DNA from: Firmicutes bacterium CAG:194
GTDB lineage: Bacteria; Bacillota; Clostridia; Lachnospirales; Lachnospiraceae
DNA: 53,633 nt
Direction: 5' to 3'
Assembly (NCBI GenBank): GCA_000432915.1
Contig: HF995251.1
Span: 1-53,633 of the forward strand
Made by a program: the position numbers and the translations under genes
The notes under the pieces: generated by a model
Told to the model about the DNA's origin: nothing
Seen by the model: only the letters and a program-made list of their open reading frames with translations
Database searches by the model: none
Shown here: positions 42,405-52,277 of the stretch, piece after piece
How the letters are laid out: each line of letters begins with the position of its first letter
Position numbering within the stretch: the first letter of the stretch is position 1

Positions 42405-43463
42405 TCATTTTACCCCCACGCTTTTTATAATGGCATCTGCCACATTTTCTACTGGTTCAATTTGATTGGTTAATCCGGATGCCACAATGCTGCGCGGCAT
42501 TCCGTATACAGCACAGCTTTCTTTCTGCTGTGCGATCACATAAATTGGTTTCTTCTGATGCAGATTCCGTATGCCGGCGGTTCCGTCTGCTCCCATTCCG
42601 GTCATTACAACGCATACAACCCGCGCATAACCGGACTCTGCCAGCGATTCATACATAAAATTGGCGCATGGACGGACACCCTCCCGTGTGGGTCCGTCCT
42701 TCAGGATCAGATAATGTTTCCCATCCCGCCGCACAATCTCCATATGCTTACCGCCTCTTGCAATATAAGCGCATCCCTTTTGGATTTCCATGTTATTTTC
42801 CGCTTCCATGACATGCAGCGGGCTGCGTTCATCCAGACGCTGTGCCAGCGATTTGGTAAAGCCCTCCGGCATATGCTGTACGATCAGAACCGGGGCATCC
42901 AGGTTCTGTGGCAATTTCGGTATTACCTCGGCAAGTGCCTTCGGTCCGCCTGTAGAACAGGCAATCGCCACAACTGCATTTCCATCCGGTATGACCTTCT
43001 GCTTTATGATCTGTTTTCTGCTGCTTTCCCCGACCGTCACTTTTTTCGGCTGCGGTCTGCTCTGCACAGCAGAAGATAAAATAGCCAGAAATCGTCTGAC
43101 AAAGGTATCCCCTTTTGCCTCCAAAATGGAATCCGGCTTATGAATAAAATCCATCGCACCAAGCTCCAGTGCCTGCAGAGTAATCTCTGCATCCTTTCTG
43201 GCTTCAGAACTGAACATCACCACATGCTCCTGCAGCCCCAGCCGGTTGATCTCCTTCAGGACACCGATCCCGTCCAGCTTCGGCATGATAATATCAAGAA
43301 TAACCGCATCATATGTATTTTTCTGCATCAGACTGATTGCCTCCAGTCCGTTTGCAGCCATATCCTGCACACAGAATTGTTCATCCAGATTTATTATATC
43401 ATATACTATTCTTCTCATGAGTGCAGAGTCATCTACAACCAGTATTTTTTTCTTATTATCCAT
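42405..43463 (-). CDS. cheB: Receptor methylesterase / deamidase CheB
   Basis: The chosen ATG (43461-43463) lies within the end of ycgR (8-bp overlap ATGGATAA); the frame extends 11 codons upstream. The N-terminal receiver has D57 (VILDIIMPKLDG). The C-terminal esterase has the serine motif ACSTGGPKAL, QHMPEGFT and MTGMGADGT for the Ser-His-Asp triad. It removes receptor methyl groups when phosphorylated by CheA. No cheR is visible in this window, so the opposing methyltransferase must be encoded elsewhere. Confidence 0.96.
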   Translation of the reverse strand: MDNKKKILVVDDSALMRRIVYDIINLDEQFCVQDMAANGLEAISLMQKNTYDAVILDIIMPKLDGIGVLKEINRLGLQEHVVMFSSEARKDAEITLQALELGAMDFIHKPDSILEAKGDTFVRRFLAILSSAVQSRPQPKKVTVGESSRKQIIKQKVIPDGNAVVAIACSTGGPKALAEVIPKLPQNLDAPVLIVQHMPEGFTKSLAQRLDERSPLHVMEAENNMEIQKGCAYIARGGKHMEIVRRDGKHYLILKDGPTREGVRPCANFMYESLAESGYARVVCVVMTGMGADGTAGIRNLHQKKPIYVIAQQKESCAVYGMPRSIVASGLTNQIEPVENVADAIIKSVGVK

Positions 43464-44175
43464 TTTTTCTCTGCCTGTTCTTTCGTTCTTCTTCAAAAAT
43501 ATAACGAATAATCTCTTCCCGCTGCTGATTATCTATGTTGATATACTGTACCCTGTGCTCAAAGGTGCCTCTTCTGTTTTCCAGTTCCTTCACAGAAAGG
43601 ATTTTTCCCACAAGGTTATATGTTTTCTGTATCTTTTCACTGCTCAGATTGTAAGTCAGATAGATCAGTGTCCCGTTTTCATATTTATAATCAGATACAA
43701 AACGAATCCCTCCGCCGCTGATATCCACCACCACACTCTGTCTGAGCGGAAGTCCTGCCTGAATGTACTGCTTGTTCTGTTCTATCGCAGAAAGCTCTTC
43801 CTCTACAAGTTCCCTGCTGCTCATATTGAGAATGCAGGAGAAACGATAAAATTCTCTTCTCTGATGTTTTCTCAGATTGGAGATTGTTTCGCATAGTAAA
43901 ATATAGGTATTGTCCTTTTTGTAACGATCTGCGATCCTGACATAACATTGATACAATCCCTGCTTGGTATAAAAACAGACATCATATTCCCCGTCTACAG
44001 GCAGCAGAACTAGTTTTGTCTGCTCCATCGGCATCAAAACCTCAAACTGATCGTCGGACAATACATCATAAATTCTGGATATATAACTTTTCTTATCTGA
44101 AGCGCTGCCCAGTATACTTTTCTCCATCGACTGTAATTCGATTTTTTCTCCCGGTAAAATCAATTTTGTCAACAT
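43456..44175 (-). CDS. YcgR-like PilZ-domain flagellar brake protein
   Basis: The 239-residue protein has an N-terminal YcgR/PilZN-type beta domain (1-115) and a C-terminal PilZ domain with the c-di-GMP motifs RKHQRREFYR (RxxxR type) and DISGGGIRF (D/NxSxxG). Such proteins slow or re-bias the flagellar motor when c-di-GMP rises. It sits between flhG and cheB; B. subtilis has those two adjacent and its ycgR homologue (ypfA/dgrA) elsewhere. ATG follows AGGAG. Confidence 0.9.
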   Translation of the reverse strand: MLTKLILPGEKIELQSMEKSILGSASDKKSYISRIYDVLSDDQFEVLMPMEQTKLVLLPVDGEYDVCFYTKQGLYQCYVRIADRYKKDNTYILLCETISNLRKHQRREFYRFSCILNMSSRELVEEELSAIEQNKQYIQAGLPLRQSVVVDISGGGIRFVSDYKYENGTLIYLTYNLSSEKIQKTYNLVGKILSVKELENRRGTFEHRVQYINIDNQQREEIIRYIFEEERKNRQRKNG

Positions 44176-44190
44176 AATTTTCTCCTGTTT

Positions 44191-45075
44191 TTATTGCGGT
44201 GTATTTCCGATAAAATGTGCAAAAAACGCAGCCATACCACGTTTTTTTACAGCCGGTTCCCCTTCCCCGGGATACATCAGCTTTGCCGCGATCCGCTCAT
44301 ATGCCTTGGCAGATTTTGCATTCTCGTTCTGCAGAGAAACAGGCATCTGCTGCATCACTGCTTTTTCAAGCTGCACATCCTGCGGTACTGTACCTAAATA
44401 AGAAATCTCCATCTTCAGATACCTTGTCACGACCGTATTCAGCTTCTGATAAAGAATCTGCCCTTCCTCTATCTTTTCCATCTTATTCGCAATCATCATA
44501 ACCTTTGTATTCTCATTGGAAAAACGCGGATGACGCCCGAGTGCTTTTAACAGAGAATACGAATCTGTAATGGAGGTCGGTTCCGGTGTCGTTACCAGAA
44601 GCACCTCGCTGCTCGCCACCAGAAATTCCAGTACAGCATCCGAAATGCCCGCTCCCGTGTCCACAATGATCACGTCCGCTATAGAATCCAGCTTTGCCAG
44701 ATTGCGGATAATATAAGCCAGATATTCCCGGTTCAGATTAGAAAGTCCCGCAATACCGGAACCACCCGAGATAAAACCGATTCCGCCCGGTCCCCATGTA
44801 ATGATCTCTGTGATATCCTTTCCCTTATAGATCAGATCACTCAGATTAAACTGTGGCACTGCGCCAAACATGATCTCAATATTGGCCAGTCCGAAATCCG
44901 CATCCAAAATCACAACACGCTGTCCCAGCTTTTTTAACTGGATCGCCAGATTGATGCTTGTATTTGATTTTCCGACACCGCCTTTCCCACTTGTGACCGT
45001 AATGACGCGTGCAAGCGGACGGGGGCGCTCCTGATTCATTTTTATGATATTTCTAAGCTGTGATGCCTGATCCAA
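44191..45075 (-). CDS. flhG: FlhG (YlxH) MinD-like ATPase
   Basis: FlhG is a P-loop ATPase that controls flagellar number and placement with FlhF. The 294-residue protein starts at TTG (45073-45075) after AAGGAGGG. It has an N-terminal activator-like helix with DQASQLRNIIKMNQ, the deviant Walker A SGKGGVGKS (29-37), VILDADFGLANIEIM, and VDTGAGISDAVLEF. A C-terminal amphipathic segment (AAFFAHFIGN) may bind membrane. Directly follows flhF. Confidence 0.95.
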   Translation of the reverse strand: MDQASQLRNIIKMNQERPRPLARVITVTSGKGGVGKSNTSINLAIQLKKLGQRVVILDADFGLANIEIMFGAVPQFNLSDLIYKGKDITEIITWGPGGIGFISGGSGIAGLSNLNREYLAYIIRNLAKLDSIADVIIVDTGAGISDAVLEFLVASSEVLLVTTPEPTSITDSYSLLKALGRHPRFSNENTKVMMIANKMEKIEEGQILYQKLNTVVTRYLKMEISYLGTVPQDVQLEKAVMQQMPVSLQNENAKSAKAYERIAAKLMYPGEGEPAVKKRGMAAFFAHFIGNTPQ

Positions 45076-45089
45076 ACGATCGCCCTCCT

Positions 45090-46385
45090 TTACTCGAACT
45101 GATTGCCGCCTAATAACAGCTTCACGGTTTTCTGCGCGTCAAATTCACCGATATCATCCGGGACATTCTGCCCACATGTCACATAAGACATCGGTGCATC
45201 CGTATGCAGACGCAGATTAAACAGATTTCCCTGACATTGTGTCTCGTCAAGCTTTGTAAATACCAGTCTGAAATCTGTCAGCTTCTGATATGTATCTGCT
45301 ATGTTCAATAAATCTCTGTACTTGGTTGTTGCACTGACAACCAGATAAACTTCCTTTTCTGCCTGGCCGTCCGCTGCACGTAAAAGTGCCAGTGTATCGT
45401 CCCGCTGATCCGTATTTTTCTGGGAATGCCCGGAAGTATCCACGAAAATATAGTCATATGCCGCATAATCTTCTATCGCAGTTCTGATCTCCTGCGGCGT
45501 ATAAATGATCCGGAACGGAACTTCCAGGATATTGGCGTATGTACGAAGCTGCTCTGCCGCTGCGATCCGGTATGTATCCGCTGTCAGAAGCACGATCTTT
45601 TTCTTTTCCACAACGCTGAGGCGGGACGCGATTTTTGCGATCGTTGTTGTTTTTCCGACACCGGTCGGTCCGATGAAGTAAACAAGCTTTGGCCCTTTTT
45701 CTGTCGACTGTATCGTTTTGGTCTGCCCGAATTTCAGCACCATCTTCTGATACACAACGGAAAGCAGATAATCGATCGGCATATCCGGCTTTACACTGCC
45801 ATCCAACTCTTCCACAAGCTGATTGGCATACGTTTCTTCGATTTCATTATCCAGCAGCATTTTATAAAGGAGATGGAAGAAGGCGACATTACTGTCCTCT
45901 TTCTTTTCTTCTTCCATGCTGTCTTTTTCCTTATCCTGCACATCACTGATCTGTTTTTCCAGCAGATTTTGTAAGGTGCTCAGTTTTTCTTCGATCGCGC
46001 TCTCCTGTCTGCTGTCAATTGTCTGCGTATTTTTCTCAGGCTGCCTCTGTTTCTCCTGTTGTCTCTGTTTCTCCGGCTGTGATCCCGGCTCTGCCTTTCC
46101 CTGCTTTGCCGGCCGTTCCGGTTCCGTTTTCGCGCTCCGGGTGTTTCCAGCCGCTTCACTCTGTCTGGCGATCTCACTGACCTTCGCAACCGCTTCGCGG
46201 AAATTCTGTTTTTCCTCTTCCTCAAGAGCCACCGTCACTTCTACCTGTTGTGGCTTAAAGATGCTGAACAGACCTTTCTTTTTCACTTTTTTTACATTCA
46301 TGACAACAATACCGCTGCCAAGCTCTTTTCTTGCCAGCTCAAGCGCTGCCTCTTCTGTTTTTGCCTGAAATTTTTTTATGATCAT
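45090..46385 (-). CDS. flhF: Flagellar SRP-type GTPase FlhF
   Basis: The 431-residue protein has the B domain (1-60) with MIIKKFQAKTEEAALELARKELG, a Glu/Gln/Lys/Arg-rich linker (60-165), an N domain, and the G domain (from about 230) with GPTGVGKTTTIAK (239-251), LLTADTYRIAAAEQL, DTSGHS and TKLDET. FlhF places new flagella. The initiator ATG is directly adjacent to the flhA stop. The linker is encoded by low-complexity DNA and may vary among strains. Confidence 0.95.
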   Translation of the reverse strand: MIIKKFQAKTEEAALELARKELGSGIVVMNVKKVKKKGLFSIFKPQQVEVTVALEEEEKQNFREAVAKVSEIARQSEAAGNTRSAKTEPERPAKQGKAEPGSQPEKQRQQEKQRQPEKNTQTIDSRQESAIEEKLSTLQNLLEKQISDVQDKEKDSMEEEKKEDSNVAFFHLLYKMLLDNEIEETYANQLVEELDGSVKPDMPIDYLLSVVYQKMVLKFGQTKTIQSTEKGPKLVYFIGPTGVGKTTTIAKIASRLSVVEKKKIVLLTADTYRIAAAEQLRTYANILEVPFRIIYTPQEIRTAIEDYAAYDYIFVDTSGHSQKNTDQRDDTLALLRAADGQAEKEVYLVVSATTKYRDLLNIADTYQKLTDFRLVFTKLDETQCQGNLFNLRLHTDAPMSYVTCGQNVPDDIGEFDAQKTVKLLLGGNQFE

Positions 46386-48419
46386 TTATGCGGTCACCAT
46401 CCCAACTGATTGTAATTCAACATTTGTCTCCACCTCATTATAGGAAACAACGATCAAATCTTTAAAATAATCCTCTGTCAACCGTTTAAAATACATACGA
46501 ACGATCGGTGAAGTAATAATGATCGGATTTTTACCGAGACTCTCCAGTTTATCGATTTCCGTCTGAACACTTGCCATGATCGCCTTTGTCCGCTCCGGTG
46601 CCAGTGTCAGATATGCGCCCTGTTCCGTCTGCTTGACGCTGCTCATGATCTCCTGCTCGACCTTCGGATCCAGTGTTACCACGCTTGTTGTTTCATTTGC
46701 AGGGAAATATTTTGCAGAGATCGCACGCTTCAGGCTCTGTCTGACATATTCGGTCAGGACATCCGTATCTCTCGTTGTCTGGGCATAATCTGCCAGTGTT
46801 TCAAAAATAGTCAGCAGATCACGGATAGAAATGCCTTCACGCAGCAGATTCTGCAATACCTTTTGTACTTCGCCAAGTCCCAGCATCTTTGGCACCAGTT
46901 CTTCCACAATGGAAGGATTGCTTTCCTTTAAGTTGTCCACCAGATTCTGTACATCCTGGCGGGACAGAAGTTCTGCAATATGCTGGCGGATCACTTCCGT
47001 CAGATGAGTTGCAATAATGGACGGTGGATCGACTACCGTATAACCAAGGCTTTCCGCACGCTCACGCTGTCCTTCTGTGATCCAGACAGCCGGCAGATGG
47101 AAGGAAGGTTCAAACGTCTTGATACCTGTGATCTCTTCCTCTACATAACCGGGATTCATTGCCATATAATGATCAAACAGAATCTCTCCCTCACTGACCT
47201 GGATTCCTTTGATCTTGATAATATATTGATTCGGATTCAGCTGGATATTGTCACGCAGTCTGATGATCGGAACGATCGTACCAAGCTCAAGTGCGATCTG
47301 CCGTCTGATCATAACAACACGGTCAAGAAGATCTCCGCCCTGATTGACATCTGCCAGCGGTATGATACCATAACCAAACTCCAGCTCGATCGGATCGACC
47401 TGCAGAAGCGAGGTAACATTTTCCGGCTGTCTGATCTCCTCTGCCGCCATCTCCTCCTGATTTGCTTCATTTTCAATCTGCGCCGTTTCGATCGTACCTG
47501 CCATCATACGTCCCGTTACCACAAAAGCAACACCTACTCCGACAAAAATGATCGTATTCAGCGGTGTCACAATACCAAGGCCGATCAGTACCGCACCTAC
47601 CATATACATCGTACGCGGTACGCCAAAAAGCTGACTGATCAGTGCTGCACCGAAATCTGCATCCTTACTGCCCTTAGTCACCAGAATACCGGTCGATAAG
47701 GAGATCAGAAGAGATGGGATCTGGCTGACAAGTCCGTCACCGATCGTCAGAACTGCATAAGTATTCAGTGCTGTATTAAAATCAAGCCCCTGACGGAACA
47801 TTCCCATCAGAATACCACCGACAATATTCACGGCGGTGATGATCAGGCCTGCGGTTGCATCTCCCTTTACATACTTGACCGCACCATCCATGGAACCGAA
47901 GAAGCTGGCTTCCTGCTGGATCTTATCACGTCGTTCCTTTGCCTGCTTGTCAGTGATCGCGCCTGTATTTAAGTCCGCGTCGATTGCCATCTGTTTACCG
48001 GGCATGGCATCCAGTGTAAAACGCGCCGTTACTTCAGCCACACGTTCGGAACCTTTGTTGATGACCATAAACTGGATGATGATCAGAATAATAAAGACGA
48101 TCGCACCCATGATCAAGTCATTACCACCTACGAACTGTCCGAATGTGCGGACAACATTACCCGGATCGCCGCTTGTCAGGATCAGACGGGTGGAAGATAC
48201 ATTCAGGGAAATCCTGAATATGGTCGTGAATAACAGAACTGTCGGGAAATAAGACATATCCAGTGCTTCTTTTGCAAACATACTGCCAAACATGATCGTA
48301 AACGCTACTGCCATGTTAATACACAGCAGAACATCAAGAAGACCTGATGGAATTGGCACGATCAACATAATAAATGCCGCCAGGACATAGCCTGCAACTG
48401 CAAGATCTGCTTTTTTCAT
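46386..48419 (-). CDS. flhA: Flagellar type III export apparatus protein FlhA
   Basis: This is the proton-driven export gate. The 677-residue protein has about eight TM helices in the first 310 residues, including the FHIPEP-region equivalent (SRTRLILTSGD-like segment STRLILTSGDPGNVV, FTLDAMPGKQMAIDADLNTG), then the cytoplasmic domain (about 330-677) that docks cargo-chaperones. No truncation is visible. It lies between flhB and flhF. Confidence 0.97.
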   Translation of the reverse strand: MKKADLAVAGYVLAAFIMLIVPIPSGLLDVLLCINMAVAFTIMFGSMFAKEALDMSYFPTVLLFTTIFRISLNVSSTRLILTSGDPGNVVRTFGQFVGGNDLIMGAIVFIILIIIQFMVINKGSERVAEVTARFTLDAMPGKQMAIDADLNTGAITDKQAKERRDKIQQEASFFGSMDGAVKYVKGDATAGLIITAVNIVGGILMGMFRQGLDFNTALNTYAVLTIGDGLVSQIPSLLISLSTGILVTKGSKDADFGAALISQLFGVPRTMYMVGAVLIGLGIVTPLNTIIFVGVGVAFVVTGRMMAGTIETAQIENEANQEEMAAEEIRQPENVTSLLQVDPIELEFGYGIIPLADVNQGGDLLDRVVMIRRQIALELGTIVPIIRLRDNIQLNPNQYIIKIKGIQVSEGEILFDHYMAMNPGYVEEEITGIKTFEPSFHLPAVWITEGQRERAESLGYTVVDPPSIIATHLTEVIRQHIAELLSRQDVQNLVDNLKESNPSIVEELVPKMLGLGEVQKVLQNLLREGISIRDLLTIFETLADYAQTTRDTDVLTEYVRQSLKRAISAKYFPANETTSVVTLDPKVEQEIMSSVKQTEQGAYLTLAPERTKAIMASVQTEIDKLESLGKNPIIITSPIVRMYFKRLTEDYFKDLIVVSYNEVETNVELQSVGMVTA

Positions 48420-48475
48420 TCCATCACCTTCCCTTCCTGATCATATTTTTTTCTTATCTTAAGAAACGATTTATC

Positions 48476-49585
48476 CTATATCTTCCCCTGCATATGATAA
48501 ACCATTGCCAGCACCTCCGCAACCGCCTGATACAATTCCGGCGGTACCTGCTGCCCGATATCTACATTATAATACAACATACGGGCAAGTGGTTTATTTT
48601 CTACAATTTCTACTTTATTTTCTCTGGCAACTTCCTTGATCTTCGCCGCCAGATGATCCTCTCCTTTTGCGAGCACAACAGGTGCTGCTGCTACCTCGGC
48701 ATCATATTGAATAGCCACCGCAAAATGGGTTGGATTCGTAATAACAACATCCGCTTTGGGAATATCCTGCATCATACGCCTGCGGGAAGCTTCCTGCATT
48801 CTCTGCCTCTGTTTTCCCTTTATGGCAGGATCTCCTTCAGCATTCTTATATTCATCCTTGATCTCCTGCTTTGTCATCATCTGGTCTTTATTGAATTTAT
48901 GCTTCTGGTATGCAAAATCAAGTACCGCGATAATAACATAAACGATCGATACCTTCATGCCGATTGAAATCGCGATATCAGCGGCAGAAGCAATTCCCTG
49001 CCACAGTGTCATGTGAAACAGCAGGTAAATGACCTGCAGCTTGTCCCTGACCGTCGTATAAACCACATAACTGATCAGTCCGATTTTCAGAATAGATTTC
49101 AAAAGCTCCATCAGAGAATTGACGGAAAAAATACGTTTAAATCCGTTGATCGGATTCATCTTACTGAATTTCGGCTGCAAAGGTTTTGTTGTTACCTTCC
49201 ATTTTACCTGTAAAAAATCAGAAAGAAACGCAACCACAAAACCGACCGCAAGAAAGGGAGCCATGGTAAGGAGCATCCTCAAAAGCATATGAAACAGCAG
49301 CATGGAAAAATCTCCGCTCCGTATCTTACCGTCTGTCAGTCCGACCACTTCCGGAATATACTTATAAGCATCTTCAAAGCTGCCCAAAAACTGATCCCCC
49401 AGAAAAGAAAGGGATAACTTCAGCAGAACAAAAAGTGCGATCATTGTAAATGCATTGGATACCTCGCGGCTCTTTACAACCTGTCCTTCTTTTCTGGCAT
49501 CTTCCAGCTTTTTTGCTGTTGGTTTTTCTGTTTTTTCTCCGCCCGGTCCTTCTTTGGCGAAAAACTGTAGTCTGTATTCTATCAT
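48476..49585 (-). CDS. flhB: Flagellar export switch protein FlhB
   Basis: The 369-residue protein has four TM helices and the autocleavage motif NPTHFAVAIQY, where cutting between Asn and Pro switches export from hook to filament. The N-terminus (KTEKPTAKKLEDARKEGQVVKSREV) is typical. The start overlaps the fliR stop as ATGA. A separate fliR-flhB fusion, common in some Clostridia, is not seen here. Confidence 0.97.
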   Translation of the reverse strand: MIEYRLQFFAKEGPGGEKTEKPTAKKLEDARKEGQVVKSREVSNAFTMIALFVLLKLSLSFLGDQFLGSFEDAYKYIPEVVGLTDGKIRSGDFSMLLFHMLLRMLLTMAPFLAVGFVVAFLSDFLQVKWKVTTKPLQPKFSKMNPINGFKRIFSVNSLMELLKSILKIGLISYVVYTTVRDKLQVIYLLFHMTLWQGIASAADIAISIGMKVSIVYVIIAVLDFAYQKHKFNKDQMMTKQEIKDEYKNAEGDPAIKGKQRQRMQEASRRRMMQDIPKADVVITNPTHFAVAIQYDAEVAAAPVVLAKGEDHLAAKIKEVARENKVEIVENKPLARMLYYNVDIGQQVPPELYQAVAEVLAMVYHMQGKI

Positions 49586-50367
49586 GGCATGATTGCCTCC
49601 ACAAATGAGACGATCATGATCTTCATCTCTTTATAAATATAATCGCTGACATAAGGCAGCATGCCCACTGTCAGAAACATAACGCCCAGGCCGATCAGAA
49701 TCTTGATCTGCATACCGACCGCAAACATATTCATCTGCGGTGCCACCTTTGCCAAAATGCCCAGTACAACATTAACGATGAGCGTCACACAGAAAATCGG
49801 CAGACAGATCTGAAAACCGATATTGATATACTGGCTCATAAAGCCGATCACAGCCTTCATCAGCGGTTCCGACCGGAAAACCGCGCCATTTACAGGGATC
49901 AGCTCATAAGTCTGTGCCAGCGCCTGCAGAATATAGCGGTGCATACCGGATACGATCAGAAGAAGCATTACCGTATACTGATAGTAGAAGCCTGAGATCG
50001 TAGCATTTTCCTTCGTCGTCGGATCGATCGCATTGACCATGGCAAAACCGATCTCCATATCGACAAGACGTCCCGCAAATAAAACAATGGAGCTGCAGAT
50101 ATTTGCGCCCCATCCGATGATCAGACCGACAAGTGCTTCCCGCATCACAATGACCGCATATTCCAGTACAGTCCCATAAACCAGTTCCTGATGCGGCAAT
50201 GACACTGCATAAAGCAGATAAGACACAAACAATCCCAAACCGATCTTAAACTGATTCGGTGTATTATTCATACTGTAAAACGGTGCTGCATAAATAAAAC
50301 ATGTCACTCTGACAAAATATAATAATAATATTTCAAGTTCCTGGATTGAAAAACTATACTCTATCAT
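49582..50367 (-). CDS. fliR: Flagellar export protein FliR
   Basis: The 261-residue membrane protein has about six TM segments and typical FliR stretches (RVTCFIYAAPFYS, REALVGLIIGWGANICSSIVLFAGRLVDMEIGFAMVNAIDP). It forms the export core with FliP and FliQ. It starts six bases after fliQ and overlaps flhB by four. Confidence 0.96.
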   Translation of the reverse strand: MIEYSFSIQELEILLLYFVRVTCFIYAAPFYSMNNTPNQFKIGLGLFVSYLLYAVSLPHQELVYGTVLEYAVIVMREALVGLIIGWGANICSSIVLFAGRLVDMEIGFAMVNAIDPTTKENATISGFYYQYTVMLLLIVSGMHRYILQALAQTYELIPVNGAVFRSEPLMKAVIGFMSQYINIGFQICLPIFCVTLIVNVVLGILAKVAPQMNMFAVGMQIKILIGLGVMFLTVGMLPYVSDYIYKEMKIMIVSFVEAIMP

Positions 50368-50373
50368 GATCCA

Positions 50374-50643
50374 TTACCTGATATAAACAGAAAAGTCCGA
50401 CCACATATCCACCATGAGATTCGTCATCTGGTTCAGCATCCAGTGTCCTAAGATCATCAGCGTTACAAAAACTGCAACGATCTTCGGTACAAACGTAAGT
50501 GTCTGCTCCTGGATTGACGTAACGGTCTGAAAAATGCTGACGATCAGACCGATCACAAGCGAAATAATAAGTACCGGAGCTGACGTTAATATGACGGTAT
50601 AAAGAGCTTTATTTGCAAGTTCCACAACAAGATCAACTGTCAT
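50374..50643 (-). CDS. fliQ: Flagellar export protein FliQ
   Basis: The 89-residue protein has two TM helices and the family segment SLVIGLIVSIFQTVTSIQEQTLTFVPKIVAVF. It lies 11 bp after fliP. Confidence 0.96.
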   Translation of the reverse strand: MTVDLVVELANKALYTVILTSAPVLIISLVIGLIVSIFQTVTSIQEQTLTFVPKIVAVFVTLMILGHWMLNQMTNLMVDMWSDFSVYIR

Positions 50644-50654
50644 ACCTCATCCTC

Positions 50655-51512
50655 CTAGTAAAAGTAAAATGTTTTCACAAGATTTACAATGACCAGATTC
50701 CAGCCATCCGCCAGTACAAATAACAAAATCTTAAACGGCATGGAAATCGTTGTCGGTGGAAGCATCATCATACCCATACTCATCAGGGCTGATGCCACAA
50801 CCATATCGATCACAAGGAACGGAATATAGATCACAAAACCGATAATGAATGCTGTCCGCAGCTCACTTACCATAAACGCAGGGATCAGGGCACTCGTCGG
50901 GATATCGGCAAGTTCTCCCGTCCATTCGATATTGCCGATCTCGCAGAACATCTGTGCATCCTTGGTCTGTGTCTGCTTATACATAAACTCACGCAGTGGC
51001 TTCACTCCGGTCTCCAGAGCCTCCTCCTGCGTGATCTCACCGGCCTCAAACGGTTTGATCGCATCCTCATTGATCGTATTGATCGTCGGACTCATAATAA
51101 AAAACGTCAGAAAAAGTGCCAGACCGATCAGCACCTGATTGGGTGGCGCGGACTGCGTATTCAATGCCATTCTGGTAAAATGGAGCACGATCAGGATACG
51201 TGTAAAACTTGTCAGACAGATCAAAAGAGTCGGTGCGACTGCAATTGCCGTCAGGATCAGCAATATTCTGAGAGACCCTGCCAGTGTACCGTTCCCATCA
51301 CTGTACGTAACTGTCATTGTATTTGCTATATTCAGATTTTTCAGATCCTCTGCGGAATCCGATGTGCCCGGCTCTGTAATGTTGGTTCTTGTTTCCGTAT
51401 CTCCTGCCAGATGTCTGTTCATGGTAGAAGCTTCTGCCTTGATGCTCCCTGCAGAAAAAAACAGAACTACCGCACAAAAAACCATTACAAGCCGTATGTA
51501 CCATTTATTCAT
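50655..51512 (-). CDS. fliP: Flagellar export protein FliP
   Basis: The start at MNKWYIRLVMVF (ATG 51510-51512) overlaps the end of fliO (ATGAATAA) after GGGCGGA; the open frame extends 14 codons more without need. The 285-residue protein has a cleavable signal peptide (to about KAEA), then TM helices with LLICLTSFTRILIVLHFTRMALNTQSAPPNQVLIGLALFLTFF and the C-terminal GMMMLPPTTISMPFKILLFVLADGW. Confidence 0.96.
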   Translation of the reverse strand: MNKWYIRLVMVFCAVVLFFSAGSIKAEASTMNRHLAGDTETRTNITEPGTSDSAEDLKNLNIANTMTVTYSDGNGTLAGSLRILLILTAIAVAPTLLICLTSFTRILIVLHFTRMALNTQSAPPNQVLIGLALFLTFFIMSPTINTINEDAIKPFEAGEITQEEALETGVKPLREFMYKQTQTKDAQMFCEIGNIEWTGELADIPTSALIPAFMVSELRTAFIIGFVIYIPFLVIDMVVASALMSMGMMMLPPTTISMPFKILLFVLADGWNLVIVNLVKTFYFY

Positions 51513-51891
51513 TTTTATCCGCCCGTTTCTTATCGTTTTTACTGTCCGCCGCATACTTCCTTGCTTTCTCCAGGATCTGTTTGAAATCCATCTGCGATGT
51601 CTCCTGCTTTGGTTTCAGCGTACCTGGATCCAGCTCCGACAGCATAGTCACTGTATCCTTACAGACTGCAAGAAGAATATATTTCTCTCCCGCCCGCACG
51701 ATCTGCAGATACTTATTAGGCGCAATCCTGGAAGTCTCCACGATCTCTATATTGGTCGTGTCGATCTGTTGTTTCTGAAAGCGGGCAATATAGCGTGTTG
51801 TCCCATAGGTCAGCAGTAAAACAAACAGGAAGATCAGTATCACCGTAAACAGACGGGCTGCTGATTCTAACATACCTGCCGCAAGGATCAT
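51505..51891 (-). CDS. fliO: Flagellar biosynthesis protein FliO
   Basis: This 128-residue protein has one TM helix (about 15-31), then a cytoplasmic domain with QIDTTNIEIVETSRIAPNKYLQIVRAGEKYILLAVCKD, the conserved part of FliO/FliZ. It helps build the FliP ring. The start is just after the cheY stop. Its Lys/Asp-rich tail overlaps fliP. Confidence 0.88.
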   Translation of the reverse strand: MILAAGMLESAARLFTVILIFLFVLLLTYGTTRYIARFQKQQIDTTNIEIVETSRIAPNKYLQIVRAGEKYILLAVCKDTVTMLSELDPGTLKPKQETSQMDFKQILEKARKYAADSKNDKKRADKNE

Positions 51892-51892
51892 A

Positions 51893-52255
51893 TCAGCCCA
51901 CTACCTTTTTCACGGCTTCAATTACACGGTCTGCCTGGAACGGCTTTACGATAAAATCTTTGGCACCGGCCTGAATAGATTCAATAACCATTGCCTGCTG
52001 TCCCATTGCGGAACACATGATAACTGTTGCACCGGAATCCAGTTCTTTGATCTTTTTCAGCGCCTGGATACCGTCCATCTCAGGCATTGTGATATCCATC
52101 AGTACCAGATCCGGTTTTGTCTCGGAATACTTTTCGACAGCCTTTAAACCGTTCTCGGCTTCTCCGACCACATTATAACCGTTTTTGGTTAAGATATCCT
52201 TGATCATCATTCTCATAAACGCTGCGTCATCACAAATCAAAATATTCTTTGCCAT
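51893..52255 (-). CDS. cheY: Chemotaxis response regulator CheY
   Basis: A single receiver domain of 120 residues with the acidic pocket (CDD at 8-10), phospho-acceptor D54 (LVLMDITMPEMDG), the Thr/Ser switch in IMCSAMGQ and K in FIVKPFQ. CheA phosphorylates it; it then binds the motor switch FliM/FliY, encoded just upstream. Confidence 0.97.
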   Translation of the reverse strand: MAKNILICDDAAFMRMMIKDILTKNGYNVVGEAENGLKAVEKYSETKPDLVLMDITMPEMDGIQALKKIKELDSGATVIMCSAMGQQAMVIESIQAGAKDFIVKPFQADRVIEAVKKVVG

Positions 52256-52277
52256 AATTCTCTCTCCTAAATGAATT

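Noticed and set aside
43464..43496. Longer N-terminus for CheB
   Set aside because: The 11 added codons lie inside ycgR and precede a typical receiver start MDNKKKILVVDD; the internal ATG forms the ATGGATAA overlap seen in similar form at other junctions here.
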